From Afipia sp. 1NLS2 (lineage in GTDB: Bacteria > Pseudomonadota > Alphaproteobacteria > Rhizobiales > Xanthobacteraceae), in assembly GCF_000178995.1 (NCBI RefSeq), contig NZ_ADVZ01000006.1, forward strand, positions 62,001 through 126,000: DNA of 64,000 nt. Direction: 5' to 3'. The translations under genes and the position numbers were made by a program. Of the stretch, positions 19,114 through 28,496 are shown in pieces (the stretch's first letter is position 1; every line of letters starts with the position of its first letter). Under the pieces are notes generated by a model. The model was not told the DNA's origin, did not search any database, and saw only the letters and a program-made list of their open reading frames with translations.

Positions 19114-19551
19114 GTGAGGCGAATTGGGGCTTGCGAAGCAGCCCGGCGCGGCCGATCATGTAACGCCGATGACACGGAGATGGGAATGGGGCTCGGCTCT
19201 GGCGATTTGGACGGCGAAGATAATCGGCCACTTGAGCGCGGCTGGAACGCGCCGCCCGCAACGGTTACTTTCAACCGCATTGAGCTCAACCGCATCCTCA
19301 ATCTTTATGGACGCATGGTCGCGGACGGTGAGTGGCGGGACTATGCCATCGATTTCCTGAAGGATCGGGCGGTGTTCTCGATCTTCCGCCGTTCCTCGGA
19401 AGTTCCAATCTACCGGATCGAAAAGGACCCTCGCCTCGCGCGCAAGCAGGGCGCCTATAGCGTGATCTCGGCGAGTGGCCAGATCCTGCGGCGCGGTCAC
19501 GAACTTGAGCGCGTGCTCTTGGTGATCGACCGCAAGCTCGCGCTGGTCTGA
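19114..19551 (+). CDS. DUF2794-family protein, function unknown
   Basis: The product is up to 145 aa. The conserved part is VTFNRIELNRILNLYGRMVA, then GEWRDYAIDFLKDRAVFSIF and RRSSEVPIYRIEKDPRLARK, a set found across alphaproteobacteria as DUF2794. GTG 19114 has AGGTGAG upstream. The ATG codons at 19180 and 19186 are alternatives, since the first 22 residues are not conserved in character. It is soluble, and no catalytic motif is known. Confidence 0.8.
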   Translation: MRRIGACEAARRGRSCNADDTEMGMGLGSGDLDGEDNRPLERGWNAPPATVTFNRIELNRILNLYGRMVADGEWRDYAIDFLKDRAVFSIFRRSSEVPIYRIEKDPRLARKQGAYSVISASGQILRRGHELERVLLVIDRKLALV

Positions 19552-19568
19552 CGGTTTCTGGTCTTTCG

Positions 19569-20099
19569 CTATTCTTGCGGCGTCGTGCTGCCGCCTTCGC
19601 CGAGCGCAAGCTGCATCTGCACCGAATCGAGCCAGCGCCCGAACTTGAATCCGACATTCGGGTGAATGCCGATCATGGCGAAGCCCGCGCTTCGGTGCAG
19701 GCCGATCGAGGCCGCGTTGGCTGAATCTCCGATCACCGCGATCATCTGGCGGTAGCCGCGCGCGGTGCATTGCGCGATCAGCTCCTTAAGCAGCGCGCTG
19801 CCAATGCCGCGACGGTAATAGGCCGGATCGAGATAGACCGAATTCTCTAACGTGTAGCGATAGGCGGGGCGCGGCCGGTACGGCCCGGCATAGGCGTAGC
19901 CCGCGATGCGCCCGCCCGCCTCGGCAACGAGATAGGGAAAGCCGCCGCCGGTGATGGCCGTAAAACGGCGCATCATCTCGGCCTCGTCTGGCGGCGTCAT
20001 CTCGAAGCTCGCGGTCTTCTCCCGCACCTCGAAGCCGTAGATCGCTGTAATGGCGGGGATGTCGGCGGCGGTCGCCGCCCGGATGGTGAAATCGCGCAT
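19569..20099 (-). CDS. GNAT N-acetyltransferase, phosphinothricin acetyltransferase-like
   Basis: The 176-aa protein starts FTIRAATAADIPAITAIYGF and has the PAT/Bar-type GNAT pattern: ENSVYLDPAYYRRGIGSALL (acetyl-CoA pyrophosphate loop RRGIGSALL) and GFAMIGIHPNVGFKFGRWLD near the end. Such enzymes acetylate amino groups of small molecules such as methionine sulfone or phosphinothricin. The true substrate is unknown. Confidence 0.88.
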   Translation of the reverse strand: MRDFTIRAATAADIPAITAIYGFEVREKTASFEMTPPDEAEMMRRFTAITGGGFPYLVAEAGGRIAGYAYAGPYRPRPAYRYTLENSVYLDPAYYRRGIGSALLKELIAQCTARGYRQMIAVIGDSANAASIGLHRSAGFAMIGIHPNVGFKFGRWLDSVQMQLALGEGGSTTPQE

Positions 20100-20167
20100 G
20101 GCGCGACCATAAATTCGCGCAAGTCAAAATTGAAGTGGCAAAACTAAAGCTTCAAAAAGCGCCAAAA

Positions 20168-20195
20168 CAAAAGCCCCGGCACGAGGCCGGGGCTT
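20168..20195 (-). terminator. Rho-independent terminator after the BI-1 gene
   Basis: On the minus strand a 10-bp GC-rich stem (20171-20180 with 20186-20195) is followed by TTTTGTTTTGG. It lies 25 bases past the BI-1 stop. Confidence 0.85.
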
Positions 20196-20220
20196 GATCG
20201 CTGGAAGGCTGTCGCCTTGC

Positions 20221-21012
20221 TTACTCGCGCTGTCCAAGAAGCTGCAACAGCAGCGTGAACAGGTTGATGAAGTTCAGGTAGAGCGACAGCGCACCGGTGA
20301 TGGCCGCGCGCTCGGCGATATCGCCGCCCATCGCGCCATAGCCATAGATGTAGTCGTTCTTCAGCCGCTGGGTATCCCAGGCGGTGAGGCCCGCGAACAC
20401 CAGCACGCCGACGATCGAGACCACGAACTGCAGCATCGAGCTCGCCACGAAGATGTTGACGATGCTCGCGATGATGACGCCGAACAGGCCCATGATCAGG
20501 AACGAGCCCATGCCGGTCATGTCGCGCTTGGTGGTGTAGCCGTAGAGGCTCAACGCACCGAATGAGGCCGCCGTGATAAAGAACACGCGCACGATCGAGG
20601 TGTGCGTGTAGACGAGGAAGATCGACGACAGCGAGACGCCCATCAGCGCCGAGAAGGCCCAGAACAGCATCTGCGCGGTCTGAGGCCGCAGGCGGTTGAT
20701 GCCGAAGGAGATGGCGAACACCATCACCAGCGGCGCGAAGATGAAGACCCACTTGAGCGGGCTCACGAACATCGCGACGCCGAACGAGGTCAGCATCGTG
20801 TTGCCGACCCGGCCAACGGCAGCGGCGCTGTCGGTGGTTACGGCACCCATATACACGCCGAGCGCGGCGAAGCCGGTGATGGCGAGGCCGATCGTCATGT
20901 AGTTGTAAATCTTGAGCATGTACGCGCGCAGGCCGGCGTCTACGGCAGCCGCGTCAACCCGCCCGGCAACATGGCCGAACGGCGAGGCGTAGTTACGATC
21001 CGAGTCCGACAT
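20221..21012 (-). CDS. Bax inhibitor-1/YccA-family membrane protein
   Basis: The 263-aa protein has seven predicted transmembrane helices after a soluble N-terminus (MSDSDRNYASPFGH). The family block SLYLNFINLFTLLLQLLG lies at the C-terminus, with conserved Asp/Glu in TAWDTQRLKNDY. ATG 21012 is chosen because AAGAGG precedes it by 10 bases; the frame is open to 21141. BI-1 proteins form a pH-sensitive calcium leak or interact with FtsH. Its role here is unproven. Confidence 0.9.
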   Translation of the reverse strand: MSDSDRNYASPFGHVAGRVDAAAVDAGLRAYMLKIYNYMTIGLAITGFAALGVYMGAVTTDSAAAVGRVGNTMLTSFGVAMFVSPLKWVFIFAPLVMVFAISFGINRLRPQTAQMLFWAFSALMGVSLSSIFLVYTHTSIVRVFFITAASFGALSLYGYTTKRDMTGMGSFLIMGLFGVIIASIVNIFVASSMLQFVVSIVGVLVFAGLTAWDTQRLKNDYIYGYGAMGGDIAERAAITGALSLYLNFINLFTLLLQLLGQRE

Positions 21013-21217
21013 TGTCGAAACCTCTTGGTTGACCGTCGCCCCCGAAAGGGTGACGGCGGGAAAATCTGTCTCCGGCCGTTGAAGCATCGTTCGACGCTTT
21101 ATCGCGAATCCGGACCTGCTCCGTATGTGGGAGAATAACACATAGCACGCAAGTCGTTCCGCGCGGCTGAATGTCGCAAAATATCTGTCATTGCAGCTTT
21201 TTAATGCATTGCAGATG

Positions 21218-23755
21218 CTAGAGATTGCGCAGAACGGCGGCGGGTTTCAACCGCAGGGCCATGAACGTCCCGATAAGGCCCAGGCCGATGGTTAACGCCA
21301 GGGCAGCAGCGGCCACCAGGGCGGCGGTGGTAGCCTCCCAAGTGAAGCTGAGATGCATCAGCCGGGTCACGATCTGCCAGGCCGCAACCGACCCCGCCGC
21401 GACCCCGAACACCGCGGTGGCGAGCCCAATTAGGGCATATTCTGCGGCATAAGCCCCAATCAGCTGGCGCCGGACCGCGCCCAGCGTTTTCAGGATCACG
21501 GCGTCATAGACCCGGTGACGGTGGCCTGCCGCCAGCGCCCCGCCCAGGACCAGCAGGGCGGCGATGAGGGTCACCAGGCTTGCGCCCCGGATCGCGAGGG
21601 TGAGGTTGGTCACGATGTCGCCGATGCTCTTGAGCGCGTCGCGCACCCGGACGCTGGTGACGGAGGGGAAGGCGTGGGCAACTTCCCGGATAACATTTGC
21701 GTCATCAGCCGGGGTGGAGAGGTTCGCGGTCAGGGTGGCGAGGTCGGTATGGGGCGCGCCGGCGAAGGTGTTGGGCGAGAACACCAGGACGAAATTGATC
21801 CCGAGGTTCTGCCAGTCGACGCTCCGCAGATTGCCGACGGTCGCGGTGATGTTGCGCCCGAGCACATTGACGGTGATCTCGTCGCCGATGCCGATACCCA
21901 GCCCGTCGGCGATCTTCTGTTCCAGCGACACCAGCGGCTTGCCGTCGTAATCCGGGGCCCACCAATTGCCCGCGACGATCTTCGAGCCCTCTGGCACTTT
22001 GTCGGCGTAGCTAATGCCGCGGTCGCTCTGCAAAACCCATTCGGCATCCGATGACGGCTTGAGCTGTTCGGCCGGGATGCCCTTCACCGCCGTGATGCGT
22101 CCGCGCAGCATCGGAACCACTTCCACCTTGGAGTCGGGCGCGAGCGTGCCGACGAACTGGCTGAAGTTGGCCGATTGCGCCGAGGGAATGTCGAGGAAGT
22201 AGAACGACGGCGCACGCTCGGGCAGCGCCGCGCTGAACTGGCGGCGCAGATTGGCGTCGATCTGGGTCACCGTGACGAGTGCTGCGAGTCCAAGGCCAAG
22301 CGACAGCACCACGGATGGCGTGAGCGCGCCGGGACGGTAGATGTTGGTGAGCGCAAGCCGCAGCATGGTGTTATTTGGGCGCGGCACACGCCGCGCGATC
22401 GCCATCGTGAGCCACGCGACGACGCGCAGCAGCAGGAATACGACAAGGCTTACGCCGACGAAGATCGCCGCGATTTTCCTGTCATAGGCAAGCAGGACGG
22501 CGGCCGCCGCAAGCAGCGCGATGGCAGCCGCAGGTGTGACGAGCTGGCGCGGGCTCATGCGCGGCATCTCGTCGGAGACTTCGGCGCGGAACAGCACGGC
22601 AGCGGGGATGTCACGCACGCGCCCAAGCGGCCACAGCGCGAAAGCGAGCGCGGCGAGAATGCCGTAGCCGAGCGCCAGCGCGAGCGTGGCGGGATAAATG
22701 CTGGCTTCGAGCGGTAGCGGCAGCAAATGGCCGAACAGCACCAGCACCGCATAAGGCAGCGCGGCACCCAGCGCGGCGCCGATCAATGAGCCGAGCAGCG
22801 CCAGCAGCAGCACCTGGATCAGATAGATCGCGAACACCATTCTCGCGCTTGCGCCGAGCGCCTTGTAGGTCGCGATCACGTCGCGCTTGCGCTCCAGATG
22901 GCTTCGCACCGCGTTGACGACGCCGATGCCGCCGATCAGCAATGCGGCAAGCCCGACCAGTGTCAGAAACTGGGTGAAGCGCGAGACGTTGCGCTCAAGT
23001 TGCGGCGATGCGTTGAGCGAGTTGCGGATTTCCCATCCGGCCTGCGGGAATTGCTGCCGCGCGCGTTCGGTCAATTGCGTCACCGCCGTCTCGTGCGGGT
23101 TGGCGAGTTTGACGCGATAGGTCCAGCGCACCAGCGCGCCGGGCTGCAATAGCCCTGTGGTGTTCAGGGCGTCGATGCTGATGAGAACGCGCGGCCCGAT
23201 CGTGATGCCGCCAAGCAGCTTGTCGGGCTCGGTGGTCAGGCTGCTGCGGATCTGGAACGTGGTTTGGCCGACGCTGACCGTGTCGCCGACCTTGAGGTTC
23301 AACCGCGCCAGCAACACCGGGTCGACCGCCGCGCCATAGTGGCCGTCACGCTGCGCGAAAATATCCGGCAACGGCATTTGCGGTTCGAGTGTCAGTTCGC
23401 CGAGCAGCGGGTGACGGCCGTCCACCGCCTTGATGTCGATCAGCGTGAAGTCGTCATGGGCCGTGCGGGCCATGCCGCGCAGCGTCGCGACGCGCGACAC
23501 TTCGCCCTGTTTGTGGAGGAAGGACAGTTCCTGAGTGGTCGCCTCGCGCTGGAACAAAGCGAAGGTAACGTCGCCGCCGAGCAGTACGCGCGCCTGACGG
23601 CTCAAGCCGTCACTCAGGCTTGCGGAGATCGAACCGATACCTGCGAGGGCGAACACGCCGAGCGCAATGCAGGCGATGAAGACATGGAAGCCGCGCAGGC
23701 CGCCGCGCCATTCGCGCAACGCAAAGCGCAACGCGAGAGAAAAACCGTTACCCAT
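21218..23755 (-). CDS. ABC transporter permease, YbbP/FtsX-like
   Basis: The 845-aa membrane protein has two FtsX-type domains: the first with helices around 20-45 and 260-390, the second around 715-835 (LVTLIAALLVLGGALAAGHR). Large periplasmic domains lie between. It overlaps the ATPase gene by 8 bases. With the neighbouring tesA this is the conserved ybbA-ybbP-tesA module, thought to export or extract lipophilic or toxic molecules. The substrate is unknown. Confidence 0.9.
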   Translation of the reverse strand: MGNGFSLALRFALREWRGGLRGFHVFIACIALGVFALAGIGSISASLSDGLSRQARVLLGGDVTFALFQREATTQELSFLHKQGEVSRVATLRGMARTAHDDFTLIDIKAVDGRHPLLGELTLEPQMPLPDIFAQRDGHYGAAVDPVLLARLNLKVGDTVSVGQTTFQIRSSLTTEPDKLLGGITIGPRVLISIDALNTTGLLQPGALVRWTYRVKLANPHETAVTQLTERARQQFPQAGWEIRNSLNASPQLERNVSRFTQFLTLVGLAALLIGGIGVVNAVRSHLERKRDVIATYKALGASARMVFAIYLIQVLLLALLGSLIGAALGAALPYAVLVLFGHLLPLPLEASIYPATLALALGYGILAALAFALWPLGRVRDIPAAVLFRAEVSDEMPRMSPRQLVTPAAAIALLAAAAVLLAYDRKIAAIFVGVSLVVFLLLRVVAWLTMAIARRVPRPNNTMLRLALTNIYRPGALTPSVVLSLGLGLAALVTVTQIDANLRRQFSAALPERAPSFYFLDIPSAQSANFSQFVGTLAPDSKVEVVPMLRGRITAVKGIPAEQLKPSSDAEWVLQSDRGISYADKVPEGSKIVAGNWWAPDYDGKPLVSLEQKIADGLGIGIGDEITVNVLGRNITATVGNLRSVDWQNLGINFVLVFSPNTFAGAPHTDLATLTANLSTPADDANVIREVAHAFPSVTSVRVRDALKSIGDIVTNLTLAIRGASLVTLIAALLVLGGALAAGHRHRVYDAVILKTLGAVRRQLIGAYAAEYALIGLATAVFGVAAGSVAAWQIVTRLMHLSFTWEATTAALVAAAALALTIGLGLIGTFMALRLKPAAVLRNL

Positions 23756-24455
23756 CGATGCGGCCCGAGCGCAGCTTCACGGTGCGCCCACAGCGCTGCG
23801 CCAGTGAGGCGTCATGTGTCACCAGCACCAGCGTGGTGTCGTGGGCCTGGTGCATCGCGAACAACAGGTCGACGATCTGCTGGCCGGTGGCTTCATCCAG
23901 ATTTCCGGTCGGCTCGTCCGCGAGCAGGATCGCGGGATCGGGCGCGAGCGCGCGGGCCAATGCAACGCGCTGCTGCTCGCCACCGGACAATTGCGCCGGA
24001 TAGTGATGCAATCTTTCGCCGAGGCCGACGGCCTGCAATTCGCGCGTGGCGCGCTCGGTCGCATCCATCTTGCCCGCGAGTTCGAGCGGCACCGCGACGT
24101 TCTCCAGCGCGGTCATGGTCGGGATCAGGTGGAACGACTGAAACACGATGCCGATCTCGCGGCCGCGAAACCGTGCAAGACCGTCTTCATCGAGGCCGTT
24201 GAAAGAGGTGCCCTGAACCACCACCTCTCCCGTATCAGGCCGCTCCAAGCCGGCCATGATCATGAGCAGCGTCGATTTGCCAGAACCGGAGGGGCCGATC
24301 AGCCCGACGGTCTCGCCGGCCCCGACGCTGAGATCGATCCCCTTGAGGATGTGCACTTTCGCAGCACCTCGCCCGAGGGAGAGGTCGATGCCGGAGAGTG
24401 AAATGACGGGTTGGTCCGCGAGGACCGTTTGTGAGGGTGTGGTGCGAGTATCCAT
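23748..24455 (-). CDS. ABC transporter ATP-binding protein, YbbA/LolD-like
   Basis: The 235-aa ATPase has Walker A GPSGSGKST, signature LSGGEQQRVALARAL, Walker B ILLADEPTGNLDE and the switch His in VTHDASLA. ATG 24455 is chosen. The frame is open another 56 codons upstream, but that part overlaps the start of the divergent esterase gene and lacks family sequence. It energises the adjacent FtsX-like permease. Confidence 0.93.
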   Translation of the reverse strand: MDTRTTPSQTVLADQPVISLSGIDLSLGRGAAKVHILKGIDLSVGAGETVGLIGPSGSGKSTLLMIMAGLERPDTGEVVVQGTSFNGLDEDGLARFRGREIGIVFQSFHLIPTMTALENVAVPLELAGKMDATERATRELQAVGLGERLHHYPAQLSGGEQQRVALARALAPDPAILLADEPTGNLDEATGQQIVDLLFAMHQAHDTTLVLVTHDASLAQRCGRTVKLRSGRIDG

Positions 24456-24504
24456 GCGTTTGCCATATGGGGGTTCCATCGCCGGGGTCGAGAGGCTCAC
24501 GCGG

Positions 24505-25161
24505 ATGTTTTTGCTCTTGATGGGACTTACGGGACTTGCCCTTACGGGCCCGAGTGGCGCCGCGATGGCGGAAGCTTCGAATGCTGCGCCCTTGAAGCTC
24601 GCCGTACTCGGGGATTCCCTCACCGCGGGTTACGGCCTGCCGGCTTCGGCGGCGTTTCCCGTGCGTCTGCAACAGGCGCTGAAGGAGAAGGGCATCGCGG
24701 CCGAGATCGTCAATGCAGGCGTGTCGGGCGACACCGCGTCGGGCGGCCGCGACCGGATCGACTGGTCGATCCCGCAGGGTACGCAGGCGGTGATTGTCGA
24801 ACTCGGCGCCAACGACATGCTGCGCGGCATCGAGCCCAAGGTTACGCGTGCCGCGCTCGACCAGATCATTCAGCGGCTGAAGGCGCGCGGGATCGACGTG
24901 TTGTTGTGCGGGATGTATGCCGCGCCGAATCTCGGTGAGCCCTATGGGAAGGCCTTCAACAGCATCTATCCAGACCTCGCGACAAAATACGGCGTGGCGC
25001 TCTATCCGTTCTTTCTTGACGGCGTGGCGGACAATGCGGCGTTGAAGCAGGCTGATGGCCTGCATCCCACGGCGGCAGGAGTCGATGCGATCGTGCAACG
25101 CATTCTGCCGGCGGTGGAGACATTCGTGAAGAAAGTGCCTCCCGCGCGAGCAGCGTTGTGA
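24505..25161 (+). CDS. tesA: Arylesterase / lysophospholipase TesA (SGNH hydrolase)
   Basis: SGNH-hydrolase blocks are all present: block I LAVLGDSLTAGYGL (catalytic Ser), block II NAGVSGDTASGG (Gly), block III ELGANDMLRG (Asn) and block V DGLHPTAAG (Asp/His). The signal peptide MFLLLMGLTGLALTG...MAEA directs it to the periplasm. ATG 24505 has GAGAGG 9 bases upstream; ATG 24454 is an alternative that adds 17 residues. It is divergent from the ybbA-like gene with almost no spacer. Confidence 0.9.
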   Translation: MFLLLMGLTGLALTGPSGAAMAEASNAAPLKLAVLGDSLTAGYGLPASAAFPVRLQQALKEKGIAAEIVNAGVSGDTASGGRDRIDWSIPQGTQAVIVELGANDMLRGIEPKVTRAALDQIIQRLKARGIDVLLCGMYAAPNLGEPYGKAFNSIYPDLATKYGVALYPFFLDGVADNAALKQADGLHPTAAGVDAIVQRILPAVETFVKKVPPARAAL

Positions 25162-25314
25162 GGAGAGTGCCATAGACTGTCCACCGGTTCGCTTCGCATC
25201 GTCATGGAGCTGCGTTACAAATGCGACAGTTGATTCGGGTGAGTGATTCGCGCCCGGCGGCTTTCACCAGCAGCGGCGAAAGACCGGCACGGGGCACAGC
25301 GTCGAGGGAGTGCG

Positions 25315-25893
25315 ATGCCTCGCTTATTCACTGGACTTGAGATCCCGCCCGACATTTCCCAATCGCTGTCGATGCTGCGTGGTGGCCTGCCCGGCGGTCG
25401 CTGGATCGATCCCGAAAATTATCACGTCACTCTGCGCTTCATCGGCGACATCGACGATTACGTCGCGCGCGAGATCGCGAACACGCTGGAGCGTGTCGAT
25501 CGCAAGCCTTTCGAGGTCACGGTGCAGGGGCTCTCCAGCTTCGGCGGGAAGAAGCCGCGCGCGGTGGTTGCCTGTATCCAGCCGAGCCGCCCACTGATGG
25601 AACTGCAGGCGGAGCTCGAACGGCTGATGCGGCGCTTCGGGCTTGATCCTGAGGGCCGGAAATTTATTCCACATGTCACGCTGGCGCGGCTGCGCGATGC
25701 ATCGAGCCGCGATGTGGCCGATTATCTCTCGGTGCGGGGCTACTTCCCGGCGAAGACATTCATCGCCTCCCGCTTTGTGCTGTTTTCCTCGCGCGCCTCC
25801 GTCGGCGGCGGACCTTATGTGATCGAGGATTCCTACGCGTTTTCGTCTCATGAAACGGATCGCGGCCTCCAGAGACGATATTCCGTTTCATAA
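25315..25893 (+). CDS. thpR: RNA 2',3'-cyclic phosphodiesterase (ThpR/LigT)
   Basis: The 192-aa protein has the two H-x-T/S motifs of the 2H phosphoesterase superfamily, HVTLRF and HVTLAR, about 80 residues apart. It opens with RLFTGLEIPP, as in ThpR. It hydrolyses 2',3'-cyclic phosphate RNA ends in vitro. The start is ATG 25315, after GAGGGAG; the 24 codons in front are not family-like. Confidence 0.92.
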   Translation: MPRLFTGLEIPPDISQSLSMLRGGLPGGRWIDPENYHVTLRFIGDIDDYVAREIANTLERVDRKPFEVTVQGLSSFGGKKPRAVVACIQPSRPLMELQAELERLMRRFGLDPEGRKFIPHVTLARLRDASSRDVADYLSVRGYFPAKTFIASRFVLFSSRASVGGGPYVIEDSYAFSSHETDRGLQRRYSVS

Positions 25894-25931
25894 CGCGCCG
25901 TTCGACCTCTGTAGCGGTTGCATTTTTCGCC

Positions 25932-27131
25932 GTGCTGGGGCCGGTAGCAGGCATGGATGTTTCCTCGCCGCCGCCGCTGCGCGTCCGTTACGAGCAGCTC
26001 ATCGCTTCGCGCGCCATCGAACCGGATGCCGCGCAGACCGAGGCCGTTTCAAAACTTGAAACGCTGGAAGCGCATCTCGATCACTACAAGCCGCGCAAGC
26101 CGGGTCTGTTCGGACGGTTGTTCGCCGAGGGCACGCCGCCGCCGCGCGGGCTGTATATCCATGGCGAGGTGGGCCGCGGCAAGACCATGCTGATGGATCT
26201 GTTCTTCCAGAGCAGCACCGTGATCTACAAGCGACGCTCGCACTTCCACGAATTCATGAGCGACGTGCACGACCGCATCTTCAATTTCCGCCAGCGGATC
26301 GCCAAACGCGAGATCGCCGATGCCGATCCGATCCATCTCACCGCGAACTCGATTTTCGAGGAAGCGTGGCTGTTGTGCTTCGACGAGTTTCACGTCACCG
26401 ACATCGCCGACGCGATGATCTTGGGGCGGCTGTTCGCACGGCTGTTCGAGCTCGGCACCGTGATCGTCGCGACCTCGAACGTGGCGCCGGAAGATCTCTA
26501 CAAAGGCGGCCTCAACCGCGCGCTGTTCCTGCCTTTCATCGCCGAGATCGAGGAGCGCATGGAGGTGCTGCGGCTCGATGCGCGCACCGACTACCGGATG
26601 GAAAAATTGTCCGGGATCAAAATGTGGCTGGTGCCGGATGATACGACGGCCGCGGCGAAACTCGACACCGCCTGGCTCAAGCTCACCGGCAGCGTGGACG
26701 CGCCGTCGCGCGATATCGCGCTGAAAGGCCGCGTGCTGCACATCGATCATTCCGCGCATGGCGTCGCGCGATTTACCTTCGAGGATCTGTGCGAGCGCCC
26801 GCTCGGCCCGCCGGATTTTCTGCGCATCGCGCGCGACTACCACACGGTCCTGATCGACCATGTGCCGGTGATGGAGTTCGAGGAACGCAACCCGGCCAAG
26901 CGCTTCATTTCGTTGATCGATGCGCTTTACGACAACAAGGTGAAACTGATGGCCTCGGCGGCGGCCGAGCCGTCCTCGATCTATCGTTCCGAGGAAGGCG
27001 TCGAGGCGCGCGAGTTCGCTCGTACCGTGTCGCGCATCATCGAGATGGGATCGGATTCATACCTCGCGCTGCCGCACGGCCGCAGCGATTCCGCCGCCAG
27101 CGGCGCCAGCACGGGCCTGGTCGAAACCTGA
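25932..27131 (+). CDS. zapE: Cell division protein ZapE (AFG1-like ATPase)
   Basis: The roughly 395-aa P-loop ATPase has Walker A GEVGRGKTMLMDLFF, Walker B LLCFDEFHVTDIADAMIL and AFG1-typical FLPFIAEIEERMEVLRLD. ZapE binds FtsZ and affects Z-ring stability. The frame starts with GTG 25932. ATG 25953 is an alternative start (MDVSSPPPLRVRYEQL) that matches homologues better. It lies 38 bases after thpR. Confidence 0.93.
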   Translation: MLGPVAGMDVSSPPPLRVRYEQLIASRAIEPDAAQTEAVSKLETLEAHLDHYKPRKPGLFGRLFAEGTPPPRGLYIHGEVGRGKTMLMDLFFQSSTVIYKRRSHFHEFMSDVHDRIFNFRQRIAKREIADADPIHLTANSIFEEAWLLCFDEFHVTDIADAMILGRLFARLFELGTVIVATSNVAPEDLYKGGLNRALFLPFIAEIEERMEVLRLDARTDYRMEKLSGIKMWLVPDDTTAAAKLDTAWLKLTGSVDAPSRDIALKGRVLHIDHSAHGVARFTFEDLCERPLGPPDFLRIARDYHTVLIDHVPVMEFEERNPAKRFISLIDALYDNKVKLMASAAAEPSSIYRSEEGVEAREFARTVSRIIEMGSDSYLALPHGRSDSAASGASTGLVET

Positions 27132-27185
27132 TCCCGTTTCAAAAGCTGGAAAACGGCGGAACGTCTGACCCCAAGGTCGACTTGA

Positions 27186-28220
<1,035 letters not shown>

Positions 28221-28270
28221 GTCGCAGACCGCAGATGTGCGGCGACACGCCGCGCATTTTCAGAATGTCG

Positions 28271-28297
28271 AACGGCCGGGCATTGCCCGGCCGTTTT
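28271..28297 (+). terminator. Rho-independent terminator after mdh
   Basis: An 11-bp stem (28271-28281 with 28285-28295) and ATT loop, followed by a T run, 50 bases after the mdh stop. It separates mdh from the sucAB-lpd transcript. Confidence 0.88.
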
Positions 28298-28496
28298 GTT
28301 ATGAAAATTTGCCCTCTGGTATTTGAAACACCAGAACATAGATACCGCATAATGCGAATTTCGAATTCACACCTTGTGTCGTTTCTTCGCGAACTTTCGC
28401 CTCAAATAGAGTACAGAATGCATTGATCACATCGATGCTGCAGAACTGAACGCAAGGTTCAGTTTTCTTGACGCATCCAGCCCATCAGGACGCGAT

